From Rhizobiales bacterium CCH3-A5 (lineage in GTDB: Bacteria; Pseudomonadota; Alphaproteobacteria; Rhizobiales; Beijerinckiaceae), in contig LSIB01000176.1 of assembly GCA_001556025.1 (NCBI GenBank), positions 42,037-106,036 of the forward strand: 64,000 nt of DNA, in the 5' to 3' direction. Of this stretch, positions 34,068 to 42,872 are shown in pieces (position 1 is the stretch's first letter; each line of letters starts with the position of its first letter). A model generated the notes under the pieces. The model ran no database searches. It saw nothing but the letters and a program-made list of their open reading frames with translations, and had not been told where the DNA came from. The translations under genes and the position numbers were made by a program.

Positions 34068-35797
34068 CCGCTGCTCCTGCCACCATGACCGAGCCGTTAT
34101 CCGCGGTTCCCCCCGACCCTGTCCTCCAGATCCGCGACCTCTCCGTCGCGCTGCCGGCCTGGGCCGACAGGCGCCTCGCCGTGAACTCGGTTTCGCTCAC
34201 CGTCGGCAAGGGCGAAACGCTCTGCGTCGTCGGCGAGTCAGGCTCGGGCAAGTCCGTCATGGCGCGCTCGATCCTGCGGCTGTTGCCGGAACCGCATCTG
34301 CGCATCGTCAAGGGGCAGGTCCTGCTCGATGGCGAGGATCTGGCGCTGGCCGATGACCGGCGCATGCGGCAGATCCGCGGCGGCCGGATCGCCATGGTGT
34401 TCCAGGAACCGATGGTGTCGCTCAATCCGCTGATGACGATCGGTCGCCAGATCGAGGAAATTCTCGAGGTTCATACGGATTGGAGCAAGGCCGAGAGGCG
34501 CAGGCGGGTCGTCGCGACGTTCGAGGATGTCCGGCTCCCCAATCCCGACTTCATCGTCGGGGCTTACCCGCACGAACTGTCCGGCGGCCAGCGCCAGCGC
34601 GTGATGATCGCCATGAGCCTCGTGCTCGAACCAAGGCTGATCATCGCCGACGAGCCGACCACGGCGCTGGATGTCACGACCGAGGCCCAGGTTCTCACGC
34701 TCCTGAAGGAACTGCAGCAGCGGCACGGCACCGCCTTGCTGTTCATCACCCATAATTTTGGCGTGGTCGCCGAGATCGCCGATCGCGTGGCCGTCATGCG
34801 CTCGGGCGAGCTTGTCGAGTACGGGGCGGTCGGCGATGTGCTGACGAACCCGCAACACGCCTACACGCGCGCCTTGATCGAAGCCGTGCCCAGCCTGGTG
34901 CCCCGCAAGAATCCAGGCGTGCCTGCGCCCTCGACCGCCGAACCGATCCTTACCGTTCGAGGCCTGGAGAAAACCTATGGTCGCCCCAGCGCCGGGCCGG
35001 CATGGCTTTCGCGGCTGGTCCCCGGCATCGGCAAGGGCGGACGCGGGGCGGTCAAGGCGGTCGACCATGTCGATCTCGACATCATGCGCGGCAGCGCGGT
35101 CGCGCTGGTCGGCGAGTCGGGATCGGGCAAGTCCACTCTGGCGCGCTGCCTGATCGGCCTCGAAGCGGCGGATGCAGGGTCGGCGCTCATCGCCGGCGAC
35201 CAGATCGTCGGGTTGAGCCGCAGCGGCTGGCGTCCGCTGCGCTCCCGCATCCAGATGGTGTTCCAGGATCCGTTCGCCTCGCTCAATCCCCGCACCAGGG
35301 TCGGCGACATCATCGCGCGCGGCGCCGTTCTCCAGGGCGAGAGCCCGCCCGTAGCCATGGCGCAGGCGCAGGAATTGCTCAAACTGGTCGGGCTCGAGGC
35401 GAAGGCCGCCGAACGCTTTCCGCACGAATTCTCCGGCGGCCAGCGTCAGCGGATCGGCATCGCCCGGGCGCTCGCCGTCAAGCCCGATATCCTGATCGCC
35501 GATGAACCGGTTTCCGCGCTCGACGTCTCCGTTCAGAAGCAGGTCCTCGATCTGCTCGACGATCTGCGACGCCGGCTCGGCCTCACCATGCTCTTTATCA
35601 CCCATGATCTGCGCGTCGCCGCGCATGTGTGCGAGCAGATTGTCGTGCTGAAAGGCGGGCGTATCGTCGAACAAGGGGCGACGGCGGATATCTTCGCCGA
35701 CCCCCGGCATGACTACACCCGTATGCTGCTCGCATCCGTGCCGGGTCGTGATTGGCAAAGCCGTCGCCGGCTCGATCCGGCGGATGGTTCGCCGTGA
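34064..35797 (+). CDS. Fused double ATPase of a peptide-type ABC transporter (DppD-DppF in one chain)
   Basis: A 577-residue protein with two complete ATPase halves. Each has a GESGSGKS Walker A (about residues 58-65 and 350-357), an SGGQRQR signature, and a Walker B (LIIADEPTTALD and ILIADEPVSALD). The first half ends with the oligopeptide-type C-terminal segment GDVLTNPQHAYTRALIEAVPSLVPRK. Fusion of both ATPases in one gene is common for glutathione- and some peptide-type importers. Starts at ATG 34064 or ATG 34085 are possible; 34064 overlaps the upstream stop. Confidence 0.94.
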   Translation: MTAAPATMTEPLSAVPPDPVLQIRDLSVALPAWADRRLAVNSVSLTVGKGETLCVVGESGSGKSVMARSILRLLPEPHLRIVKGQVLLDGEDLALADDRRMRQIRGGRIAMVFQEPMVSLNPLMTIGRQIEEILEVHTDWSKAERRRRVVATFEDVRLPNPDFIVGAYPHELSGGQRQRVMIAMSLVLEPRLIIADEPTTALDVTTEAQVLTLLKELQQRHGTALLFITHNFGVVAEIADRVAVMRSGELVEYGAVGDVLTNPQHAYTRALIEAVPSLVPRKNPGVPAPSTAEPILTVRGLEKTYGRPSAGPAWLSRLVPGIGKGGRGAVKAVDHVDLDIMRGSAVALVGESGSGKSTLARCLIGLEAADAGSALIAGDQIVGLSRSGWRPLRSRIQMVFQDPFASLNPRTRVGDIIARGAVLQGESPPVAMAQAQELLKLVGLEAKAAERFPHEFSGGQRQRIGIARALAVKPDILIADEPVSALDVSVQKQVLDLLDDLRRRLGLTMLFITHDLRVAAHVCEQIVVLKGGRIVEQGATADIFADPRHDYTRMLLASVPGRDWQSRRRLDPADGSP

Positions 35798-36224
35798 CCG
35801 CAGGACCCCGACCGGCTCCGCTTTGCGAAGCATGTCATGGGGTTCCGCCCCTTCGACATCGCATCAGGGCGCCGGCCAGTTCGCTCTCGCGCCGAAAGCG
35901 AAATGCCGCCCGCCGATGCGTTGACCTGAGACCCTGATCCTCCTCCAGTCTGAGAGAGTGTCCTGAGTTTCATGTGTGGCCCTATGCGGCCTGTTTTTCC
36001 AACATGGATTTGAGGGCGAACTCGGCGGGCGCAGGCTGCCGCGGCTCTGGAGGTGGTTCCGCTCATCGCGGCATGCTGGCCCGTCTGAGCCGGGCCGCCG
36101 TTTCGGCGGGGCCAGCGCGGGATGCGCTCTTCATCGGCTTGTCATCGGGGAGCGTTGTCCTGCAAAGCGGAGGTGACGATCCGGCGCGCTCCTTGGCGCT
36201 CCTCCGCAACCTCACGAGGGCAGC
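35798..36224. other. Intergenic region with a possible transposase-tail fragment
   Basis: No full gene is supported in these 427 bases. On the minus strand, an open stretch of 26 codons (36062 down to stop TAG 35984-35982) reads through to EFALKSMLEKQAA then stop, followed by TCATG-containing sequence with GAGAGAGTGTCCTGAGTTTC nearby; this has the look of a transposase C-terminus with an IS end, but I could not assign a family. The rest shows no promoter or repeat that I trust. Confidence 0.3.
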
Positions 36225-36974
36225 ATGACGAAGACGATTCTGATTTCCGGAGCGACGGCGGGTTTCGGGGCGGCCAGCGCCAGGCGCTTCGTCTCGGCCG
36301 GTTGGAGAGTGATCGGCACCGGCCGCCGGGCGGAGCGGCTCGACGCGCTGAAGGCGGAGCTTGGCGAGGCCTTCCATGGCGCCTGCTTCGACATCACCGA
36401 CGAGGAGGCGATGATCGCAGCGCTGGGCGCGCTGCCCGACGCGTTCAGGCAGATCGATGTCCTGCTCAACAATGCCGGCCTCGCGCTCGGCACCAAGCCC
36501 GCGCCGCAGACGCGGCTCTCCGACTGGAAGACGATGATCGGCACCAATGTGACCGGGCTGGTGACGCTGACGCATCATCTGTTGCCGGGGCTGATCGAGC
36601 GGCGCGGCGCGATCATCAACATCGCCTCGGTCGCGGCGCACTACCCCTATCCCGGCGGCAATGTCTATGGCGGCACCAAGGCCTTCCTGCGCCAGTTCTC
36701 GCTCGGTCTGCGCGCCGACCTCCACGGAAAGGGCGTTCGCGTCACCTCGATCGAACCCGGACTGTGCGAGAGTGAGTTCACGCTGGTGCGCAACCGCGGC
36801 GACAAGGCCGCCTATGACGCCGTCTATGCCGGGGCAAACCCCCTGCAGCCCGGCGACATTGCCGAGACGATCTTTTGGGTCGCCAGCCTGCCCGCCCATG
36901 TCAATGTCAACAGCCTCGAGATCATGCCGGTGAGCCAGTCCTTTGCTGGCTTCCAGATCCATCGCGAGGGCTGA
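36225..36974 (+). CDS. ydfG: NADP-dependent 3-hydroxy acid dehydrogenase YdfG-like (malonic semialdehyde reductase), SDR family
   Basis: A 249-residue classical short-chain dehydrogenase. The cofactor motif is SGATAGFGAASARRF near residues 8-22, NNAGLALG near 84-91, the catalytic Ser in INIASVAAHYPYPGGN and Tyr/Lys in VYGGTKAF. The tail LPAHVNVNSLEIMPVSQSFAGFQIHR closely follows E. coli YdfG, which reduces malonic semialdehyde formed during uracil breakdown. The pyrimidine pathway genes begin 2 kb downstream on the other strand, so a role in removing this toxic aldehyde is plausible. GTG of the next gene follows two bases after the stop. Confidence 0.88.
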   Translation: MTKTILISGATAGFGAASARRFVSAGWRVIGTGRRAERLDALKAELGEAFHGACFDITDEEAMIAALGALPDAFRQIDVLLNNAGLALGTKPAPQTRLSDWKTMIGTNVTGLVTLTHHLLPGLIERRGAIINIASVAAHYPYPGGNVYGGTKAFLRQFSLGLRADLHGKGVRVTSIEPGLCESEFTLVRNRGDKAAYDAVYAGANPLQPGDIAETIFWVASLPAHVNVNSLEIMPVSQSFAGFQIHREG

Positions 36975-36976
36975 GC

Positions 36977-38107
36977 GTGGCTTATGATCTGGCGGTCGTC
37001 GGCGCTGGCATCGTCGGTCTCGGCCATGCGCTCGCCGCAGCCCGGCGCGGCAAGCGCGTCGTGGTAGTCGATCGCGATGCGCAGGCCAACGGAGCGTCCG
37101 TGCGCAATTTCGGCTTCGTCACGGTGACGGGGCAGGGGGCTGGCGATTGCTGGAGCCTCGCCCGGCGCGCCCGCGACATCTGGGTCGAGATCGCGCCGGC
37201 CGCCGGCATCGACATCCTGCAGCGCGGGCTCGTCCTCGCCGGACGCCTGCCGGAATCGGAGGCCGTGATCGAGGCCTTCCTGGCAACTGAAATGGGCGAG
37301 GGCTGCATGCGGCTGACGGCGGCGCAGGCCCAGCGCCATGTGCCCTGCCTGCGGCCGCAAGCCGCCCGCTTCTGCCTCTACAGCCCCCACGACGTGCGGG
37401 TGGAATCGCGGCAGGCGCTCCCGCTGCTGGCCCGCTGGCTCGCCGAGCGGCACGGCGTCGATTTCCGCTGGTCGACGAGCGTCGTCGCGGTTGAGGCGCC
37501 GAGGCTGATCACGGCCGATGGCGGCGTGATCGAGGCCGAGACCGTGATCGTCTGCCCCGGCGACGACTACACGGCGCTGTTCCCCGAGCGCATCGCAGCC
37601 TATGGCGTCACGCGTTGCAAGCTGCAGATGCTGCGGGTGGCGCCAGCGGTCCCGGTCTCGCTCAAGACGGCGGTGATGTCCGATCTCGGGCTCGGTCGCT
37701 ATCTGGGCTATGCCGAATTGCCCGAAGCCGAGCCGTTGAAGCGCCGTCTCGACGAGGAGATGGCGGCGCAGCGCGACAACGGCGTCCACCTGATCGTGAC
37801 GCAATCGGCCGATGGTTCGCTCGTTGTCGGCGACAGCCATCACTATGCGACGACGCCCGACCCCTTCAGTTCGGACAAGGTCGATCGCCTGATCCTGGAC
37901 GAGTTCGAGGCGGTTCTCGATTTTCCGGGCGCAGCCGTCACCGAACGCTGGATCGGCACCTACGCATCGGCGCCGGGCCGCTGGCGTTTCACCGACAAGC
38001 CATCGGACGCGGTCAGGATCGTGATCGTGACCTCCGGCTGCGGCGCCTCGACCGCTTTCGGCATCGGCGAAGAAACCATCGATGACCTTTATGGGCGGCT
38101 GGGATGA
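36977..38107 (+). CDS. TIGR03364-type FAD-dependent oxidoreductase (DAO fold, phosphonate-linked)
   Basis: A 376-residue FAD oxidoreductase starting at GTG 36977. The ADP-binding motif GAGIVGLGHALAAARRGKRVVVVDRD is at residues 9-34 (GxGxxG and the acidic Asp at the end of strand two), followed by ANGASVRNFGFV. The C-terminal region TSGCGASTAFGIGEE completes the D-amino-acid-oxidase fold. Related proteins occur beside phosphonoacetaldehyde hydrolase genes and oxidise aminophosphonates; that gene is next here. The exact amine substrate is not known. Confidence 0.8.
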   Translation: MAYDLAVVGAGIVGLGHALAAARRGKRVVVVDRDAQANGASVRNFGFVTVTGQGAGDCWSLARRARDIWVEIAPAAGIDILQRGLVLAGRLPESEAVIEAFLATEMGEGCMRLTAAQAQRHVPCLRPQAARFCLYSPHDVRVESRQALPLLARWLAERHGVDFRWSTSVVAVEAPRLITADGGVIEAETVIVCPGDDYTALFPERIAAYGVTRCKLQMLRVAPAVPVSLKTAVMSDLGLGRYLGYAELPEAEPLKRRLDEEMAAQRDNGVHLIVTQSADGSLVVGDSHHYATTPDPFSSDKVDRLILDEFEAVLDFPGAAVTERWIGTYASAPGRWRFTDKPSDAVRIVIVTSGCGASTAFGIGEETIDDLYGRLG

Positions 38108-38114
38108 TCTCGAC

Positions 38115-38900
38115 ATGAGCAAGTTCAAGGCAGTGGTCTTTGACTGGGCCGGCACGATGATCGATTTCGGCTCCTTTGCGCCGATGGGGGCCTTCGTCGA
38201 GACCTTCGGCAAATTCGGCGTGAGCGTGACGATCGCCGATGCCAGAAAGCCGATGGGCCTGCCCAAGCGCGCCCATATCGCCGCGATGCTGGCGCAGCCG
38301 CATATCGCTGCCCGCTGGCGGGAGGCGCAGGGCGCGGCGCCCGACGAGGCAGCGATCGACGCGGTCTACGCGCTCTTTGTGCCGCTGAACGAGGCGGTGG
38401 TGAGCGACTACTGCGCCTTGATCCCAGGCGCGCTCGATGCGGCCCTTTATGTCCGCCGCAGAGGCATGAAGATCGGCTCGACCACGGGCTACACCCGCTC
38501 GATCATGGAGCGCGTCCTGCCGCTTGCCGCCGCGCAGGGCTATGCGCCTGACAATCTCGTCTGCGCCGACGATCTGCCGCTCGGCCGCCCGACCGCGATC
38601 GGCATGTACAAATGCTTCCTCGACCTGATGGTCCACCCGGCCTCGGCCGTCATCAAGGTCGACGACACGGAGCCGGGTATCGCCGAGGGTGTCGCGGCCG
38701 GCTGCCTCACGGTTGGCCTGACCCTGTCGGGCAACGAGGCCGGCCTGACGCCCGACGAGCTCGCGGCGCTCTCGCCCATCGACCGGCAGGCGCTGCATGA
38801 GCGCGTCGCGGCCAGGCTAATCGCGGCAGGGGCGGACCATGTCATCGGCACGGTGGCGGAGTTGCCGGTGCTGATCGACAGGCTCGATCCCGAGCGCTGA
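38115..38900 (+). CDS. phnX: Phosphonoacetaldehyde hydrolase-like HAD-superfamily enzyme
   Basis: A 261-residue HAD enzyme. The nucleophile is Asp10 in VFDWAGTMIDFG, the cap-domain lysine that forms a Schiff base in PhnX is kept as Lys51 in KPMGLPKRAH, and KIGSTTGYTRSIM and KVDDTEPGIAEG supply the remaining HAD motifs (KVDDTEP differs slightly from the usual KVGDTxxD). It would split phosphonoacetaldehyde into phosphate and acetaldehyde. It starts seven bases after the FAD enzyme. No 2-aminoethylphosphonate transaminase (phnW) is nearby; the FAD enzyme could supply the aldehyde instead. Confidence 0.82.
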   Translation: MSKFKAVVFDWAGTMIDFGSFAPMGAFVETFGKFGVSVTIADARKPMGLPKRAHIAAMLAQPHIAARWREAQGAAPDEAAIDAVYALFVPLNEAVVSDYCALIPGALDAALYVRRRGMKIGSTTGYTRSIMERVLPLAAAQGYAPDNLVCADDLPLGRPTAIGMYKCFLDLMVHPASAVIKVDDTEPGIAEGVAAGCLTVGLTLSGNEAGLTPDELAALSPIDRQALHERVAARLIAAGADHVIGTVAELPVLIDRLDPER

Positions 38901-38919
38901 CCGGGCTGCCCTCCGCCGC

Positions 38920-40167
38920 TCACCCGCCCAGGCGGCGGTCAAAAGCCAGCACGGCCTCCAGTAGCACCTGCGCACCCGCCGCGCATTCCTCGAAGCTCGA
39001 CGATTCCGCCTCGTTGTGGCTGACGCCGCCGGCGCAGGGCACAAAGATCATCGTCGTCGGCGCGACGCGCGCGATATAGGCCGCGTCATGGCCCGCGCCC
39101 GAGACGAGATCGCGCGTCTGGTGCCCGGCCGCTGCCGCACCCTCGCGCACGCAGGCGATCAGCTCCGGCGCGAAGGCGACCGCCGGCGAACTCCAGATCA
39201 TCGCCTCCCTGTAGGCAAGTCCGAGCGGCGTCAGGCAGCGTTCGAGCGCGGCCCGGAACTCGGCCTCCATGACATCGACCACCGCCTCGTCCTTGTGGCG
39301 CAGATCGACGGTGAAGAAGACTTCGCCGGGGATGACGTTGCGGCTGTTGGGCCGGTTCTCGATCAGGCCGACGGTGCCGACGGCGTCGGGCGCGTGGGCA
39401 TGGGCGATGGCGTCCACCGCCTCGATCACGCGGGCGGCGCCGAGCAGGGCGTTCTTGCGCAGATACATCGGCGTCGCGCCGGTATGGGCATCCTGGCCGG
39501 TGACCGTGACCTCGTACCAGCGCATGCCCTGCACCCCGGTGACGACGCCGATCATCCTGCCCTCGTTTTCGAGGATCGGCCCCTGCTCGATATGCAGTTC
39601 GAACATCGCCCCGAATTTGCGCTGTCCGACAGGCTCCGGTCCGCGATAGCCGATCGCATCGAGCGCAGCCTCGAAGCTGACGCCGTCGCGGTCGAGTTTG
39701 GCGTAGGCATCGTCCCGCGAAAAGGCGCCGGCATGGACGCCCGAGGCCAGCATGGCGGGCGCAAAGCGACTGCCTTCCTCATTGGTCCAGTTGACCAGCT
39801 CCAGCGGCGCGTTCGTCTGGTAGTCCATCGCGTGCAGCGTGCGCAGCACTTCGAGCCCGGCCAGCACGCCGAGCACCCCGTCGAACTTGCCGCCGGTCGG
39901 CTGGGTGTCGAGATGCGAGCCCATCGCGATCGGCAGCGCGTCGGGATCCTTGCCCGGCCGGCGCGCGAACATGGTCCCGACTTCGTCGACCGCGACCGTG
40001 CAGCCCAGCGCCTCGCACTGGCTGCGGAACCAGTCGCGGACCTGCCGGTCCTCGTCCGTCAGCGTCAGCCGCCTGATACCGCCCTTGGCCGTGCCGCCGA
40101 TTTTCGCCGTGTCCATCAGCGTGTCCCAGAGGCGCTGCGGATCGATCTTCAGATTGGTCTCGGTCAC
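38920..40167 (-). CDS. Zn-dependent N-carbamoyl amidohydrolase (beta-ureidopropionase/allantoate amidohydrolase family)
   Basis: A 415-residue M20-family amidohydrolase starting at GTG 40167, which overlaps the hydantoinase stop by four bases. Metal-binding residues appear in GSHLDTQPTGGKFDGVLG (about 81-98), NEEGSRF and FELHIEQGP, and GAGHDAAYIA carries the C-terminal histidine. In this operon it should hydrolyse N-carbamoyl-beta-alanine, made by the hydantoinase, to beta-alanine, CO2 and ammonia. By sequence alone it could also be allantoate or L-carbamoylase. Confidence 0.9.
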   Translation of the reverse strand: MTETNLKIDPQRLWDTLMDTAKIGGTAKGGIRRLTLTDEDRQVRDWFRSQCEALGCTVAVDEVGTMFARRPGKDPDALPIAMGSHLDTQPTGGKFDGVLGVLAGLEVLRTLHAMDYQTNAPLELVNWTNEEGSRFAPAMLASGVHAGAFSRDDAYAKLDRDGVSFEAALDAIGYRGPEPVGQRKFGAMFELHIEQGPILENEGRMIGVVTGVQGMRWYEVTVTGQDAHTGATPMYLRKNALLGAARVIEAVDAIAHAHAPDAVGTVGLIENRPNSRNVIPGEVFFTVDLRHKDEAVVDVMEAEFRAALERCLTPLGLAYREAMIWSSPAVAFAPELIACVREGAAAAGHQTRDLVSGAGHDAAYIARVAPTTMIFVPCAGGVSHNEAESSSFEECAAGAQVLLEAVLAFDRRLGG

Positions 40168-41618
40168 GGCGTCACCTCGGTGCGGGCGACGCCGCGGGCT
40201 GCGTTGAGCGCCCGCCAGGTCGCATTGGCGACATGGGCGGCGGGGAAGGCCGGGCGCTTGACGTAAGCCCCGCCGCCGGCCTGCGCGCGCAATTCGCCGG
40301 GTCGCCAGGCGAGCGTTCCGCCCGCGATCGTCGCGACCGGCGCGCCCTTGCAGGCCTTGCCCTCGAAGACGTTGTACTCGATCCGGCTGGTCTGGCTGGC
40401 GGCCGCGATACTTTTGGTGGCCGCCGGGTCGATGATCACGAGATCGGCGTCGGAGCCGACCGCGACCGCGCCCTTGCGCGGAAAAATGTTGAGGATGCGG
40501 GCGATGTTGGCCGAGGTCGCGGCGACGAACTCCTCGCGGGTCAGCCGCCCCGTCGAGACGCCTTCGCTCCACAGCACCGGCAGCCGGTCTTCCAGCCCGC
40601 CGGTTCCGTTCGGAATCATGCGGAAATCATGTCGGCCGAGGCGCTTCTGCGCATCGGTGAAGGCGCAATGATCGGTGGCGACCACCTGCAGCGAGCCCGA
40701 TTGCAGCCCGGCCCAGAGCGAGTCCTGATGCGCCTTCGCCCGGAAGGGCGGCGACATCACGCGCCTGGCGGCATGGTCCCAGTCGGCGTGGTAATATTCG
40801 CCCTCGTCGAGCACGAGATGCTGGATCAGCGGCTCGCCATAGACGCGCTGGCCTTTCGCCCGGGCGCGCGTGATCGCCTCATGCGCTTCGCGGCAACTGA
40901 CATGGACGATGTAGAGCTGCGAGCCGGCCATGTCGGCGATCATGATGGCGCGGTTGGCGGCCTCGCCTTCGACCACGGGCGGGCGCGACAGCGCATGCCC
41001 CTCCGGCCCCGTAACGCCGTCCGCGATATATTTCTCCTGAAGCTGCGCGACGACGTCGCCATTCTCGGCATGCACCATGGGGATGGCGCCAAGCGAAGCG
41101 CAGCGCTGGAACGAGCGCAGCAGCACCTCGTCATCGACCATCAGCGCGCCTTTGTAGGCCATGAAGTGCTTGAACGAGTTGACGCCGTACTCGTTCACCA
41201 CGGTCGCCATCTCGTCGAAGATCGCCTCCGACCAGCCCGTCACCGCCATGTGGAAGCCGTAGTCGCAAGCCGCCTTGGCGGCGCGGCTGCGCCAGTCGGC
41301 ATAGGCCGCCTTCATCGAGCCACCGGGCGCGGGAATGCAGAAATCGACGATCATCGTCGTGCCGCCGGTCAGCGCCGCCTTGGTCGCCCATTCGAAGTCG
41401 TCGGCCGAGACCGAGCCCATGAAAGCGAGCTCGCAATGGGTGTGCGGGTCGATGCCGCCGGGCAGGACGAACGCCCCGCCGGCATCGACGATCTCGGCCC
41501 CGGCCGGTGCCTCCAGCGCCTCGCCGATCGCGGCGATGACGCCGGCCTCGACCAGCACGTCGGCCCGGCGCGAGGCGTCGTGGTTGACGATGGTTCCGCC
41601 GCGGATGAGGAGGGTCAT
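40164..41618 (-). CDS. hydA: Dihydropyrimidinase/D-hydantoinase
   Basis: A 484-residue cyclic amidohydrolase. ATG 41618 gives the normal N-terminus MTLLIRGGTIVNHD. Metal ligands: GIDPHTHCELAF (about residues 55-66), the carbamylated lysine in FKHFMAYKGALM, His in VHAENGD and VHVSC, and Asp in VVATDHCAF. It opens dihydrouracil and dihydrothymine to N-carbamoyl-beta-amino acids. It follows the importer genes and is coupled to the ureidopropionase gene by a 4-base overlap. Confidence 0.93.
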   Translation of the reverse strand: MTLLIRGGTIVNHDASRRADVLVEAGVIAAIGEALEAPAGAEIVDAGGAFVLPGGIDPHTHCELAFMGSVSADDFEWATKAALTGGTTMIVDFCIPAPGGSMKAAYADWRSRAAKAACDYGFHMAVTGWSEAIFDEMATVVNEYGVNSFKHFMAYKGALMVDDEVLLRSFQRCASLGAIPMVHAENGDVVAQLQEKYIADGVTGPEGHALSRPPVVEGEAANRAIMIADMAGSQLYIVHVSCREAHEAITRARAKGQRVYGEPLIQHLVLDEGEYYHADWDHAARRVMSPPFRAKAHQDSLWAGLQSGSLQVVATDHCAFTDAQKRLGRHDFRMIPNGTGGLEDRLPVLWSEGVSTGRLTREEFVAATSANIARILNIFPRKGAVAVGSDADLVIIDPAATKSIAAASQTSRIEYNVFEGKACKGAPVATIAGGTLAWRPGELRAQAGGGAYVKRPAFPAAHVANATWRALNAARGVARTEVTP

Positions 41619-41666
41619 GGGCAGGCTCCGGGTAGGCTTATGCTTGGCAAGGTGAGGCGCGGGGAA

Positions 41667-41689
41667 CCCCTCTCCTGTAAGGAGAGGGG
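41667..41689. repeat. Perfect hairpin (intergenic palindrome)
   Basis: CCCCTCTCCT (41667-41676) and AGGAGAGGGG (41680-41689) form a perfect 10-base stem with loop GTA. It lies in the 219-base gap between the binding-protein gene and hydA. Similar CCCCTCTCC/GGAGAGGGG hairpins are widespread intergenic repeats in alphaproteobacteria. A second, shorter copy occurs at 41791. It may stabilise or partially terminate the importer mRNA. Confidence 0.7.
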
Positions 41690-41790
41690 CAGGGGTGAGG
41701 TGATGGACGTGTGACCAGTGCGGCGAAACACCCAACCGCAGCGGCGGTGAGGTCTCGACTCATGCGGAGAGCGTCCTTCCCTTCACCCTG

Positions 41791-41810
41791 CCCTCTCCTC
41801 CGGGAGAGGG
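41791..41810. repeat. Second CCCTCTCC/GGAGAGGG hairpin in the same gap
   Basis: CCCTCTCC (41791-41798) pairs with GGAGAGGG (41803-41810) across a 4-base loop. It is related in sequence to the hairpin at 41667-41689 and sits about 27 bases from the stop of the binding-protein gene, where it could act as a partial terminator between the importer and the enzyme genes. Confidence 0.65.
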
Positions 41811-41837
41811 TTCATCGCGCCTCGCTGGACAAAGCGC

Positions 41838-42824
41838 TCACTTGAGCGCGGCGTCGATCACCGCATGGGTCCAGGCGCCGGTCGGAGCCTTGGAGATCAC
41901 CGGTGTCTCGCCGCCGCCGCCGAGCAGGGTCTTGACCGTGCGGTCGTAATCGGCCGGGTCGAGCTTGCCGTTGGAACCGTCGGTGAGTTTGTTGATCTCG
42001 CCGAGCATCCGGGCCTGGTGCTTCTCGGTCTGCGCGCCGGTCGAGTCGTTGTTCAGCACGATCTTGACCGCTTCCGCCGGGTTGGCGCGGGCATACTCCC
42101 AGCCCTTCAGCGAGGCCTTCACGAACTTCGCCATGCGGGCGGAGAAGGCCGGGTCGGCGAGCTTGGATTCGAGCGCGTAAAGCCCGTCCTCCATGGTCGC
42201 GACGCCCTGGTCCTCGTATTTGAAGGCGACCAGCTTGTCGGCCGTAAGGCCGCCGTCGATGACCTGCCAGTATTCGTTATAGGTCATGGTCGAAACGCAG
42301 TCGGCCTGCTTCTGCAGCAGCGGATCGACGTTGAAGCCCTGCTTCAGCACCTTCACGCCGCCAGCCGAGCCGTCGGTCTTGTAGCCGAGCTTCGTCATCC
42401 AGGACATGAACGGGTACTCGTTGCCGAAGAACCAGACGCCCAGCGTGCGGTCCTTCAGATCGGTCGGGGCCTTGATCCCGGTCTCGGCCCGGCAGGTCAG
42501 CATCATGCCCGAGCGCTTGAAGGGCTGGGCGATGTTGACGAGCGCGACGCCCTTCTCGCGGGCGGCGAGCGCAGCCGGCATCCACTCGACCACGACGTCG
42601 GCGCCGCCGCCGGCGATGACCTGCGGCGGGGCGATGTCGGGTCCGCCCGACTTGATCGTGACGTCGAGGCCGGCCTCCTTGTAGAAGCCCTTGTCCTTGG
42701 CGACGAGATAGCCGGCGAACTGGGCCTGCACGACCCATTTGAGCTGCAGCGTGACCTTCTCCTGCGCCTGGGCGGCGGTGCCGAGCAGGAGCGCGGCGGC
42801 GGTGGCGAGTATGGTGGTCTTCAT
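41838..42824 (-). CDS. ABC transporter substrate-binding protein, NMT1/THI5-like (probable pyrimidine uptake)
   Basis: A 328-residue periplasmic protein with a Sec signal peptide (residues 1-21, cut after AAQAQ). The mature start KVTLQLKWVVQAQFAGYLVAKDKGFYKEAGLDV (about 23-55) is the NMT1/THI5-like pattern that binds pyrimidine-type and thiamine-precursor ligands. It lies between the permeases and hydA in the pyrimidine operon, so uracil, thymine or dihydropyrimidines are plausible ligands. This is by context. Confidence 0.9.
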   Translation of the reverse strand: MKTTILATAAALLLGTAAQAQEKVTLQLKWVVQAQFAGYLVAKDKGFYKEAGLDVTIKSGGPDIAPPQVIAGGGADVVVEWMPAALAAREKGVALVNIAQPFKRSGMMLTCRAETGIKAPTDLKDRTLGVWFFGNEYPFMSWMTKLGYKTDGSAGGVKVLKQGFNVDPLLQKQADCVSTMTYNEYWQVIDGGLTADKLVAFKYEDQGVATMEDGLYALESKLADPAFSARMAKFVKASLKGWEYARANPAEAVKIVLNNDSTGAQTEKHQARMLGEINKLTDGSNGKLDPADYDRTVKTLLGGGGETPVISKAPTGAWTHAVIDAALK

Positions 42825-42872
42825 GGCAGTTCCCCTGTTGTTGGTGATTGACGTCGTCGTGGTCGGCCGGTC

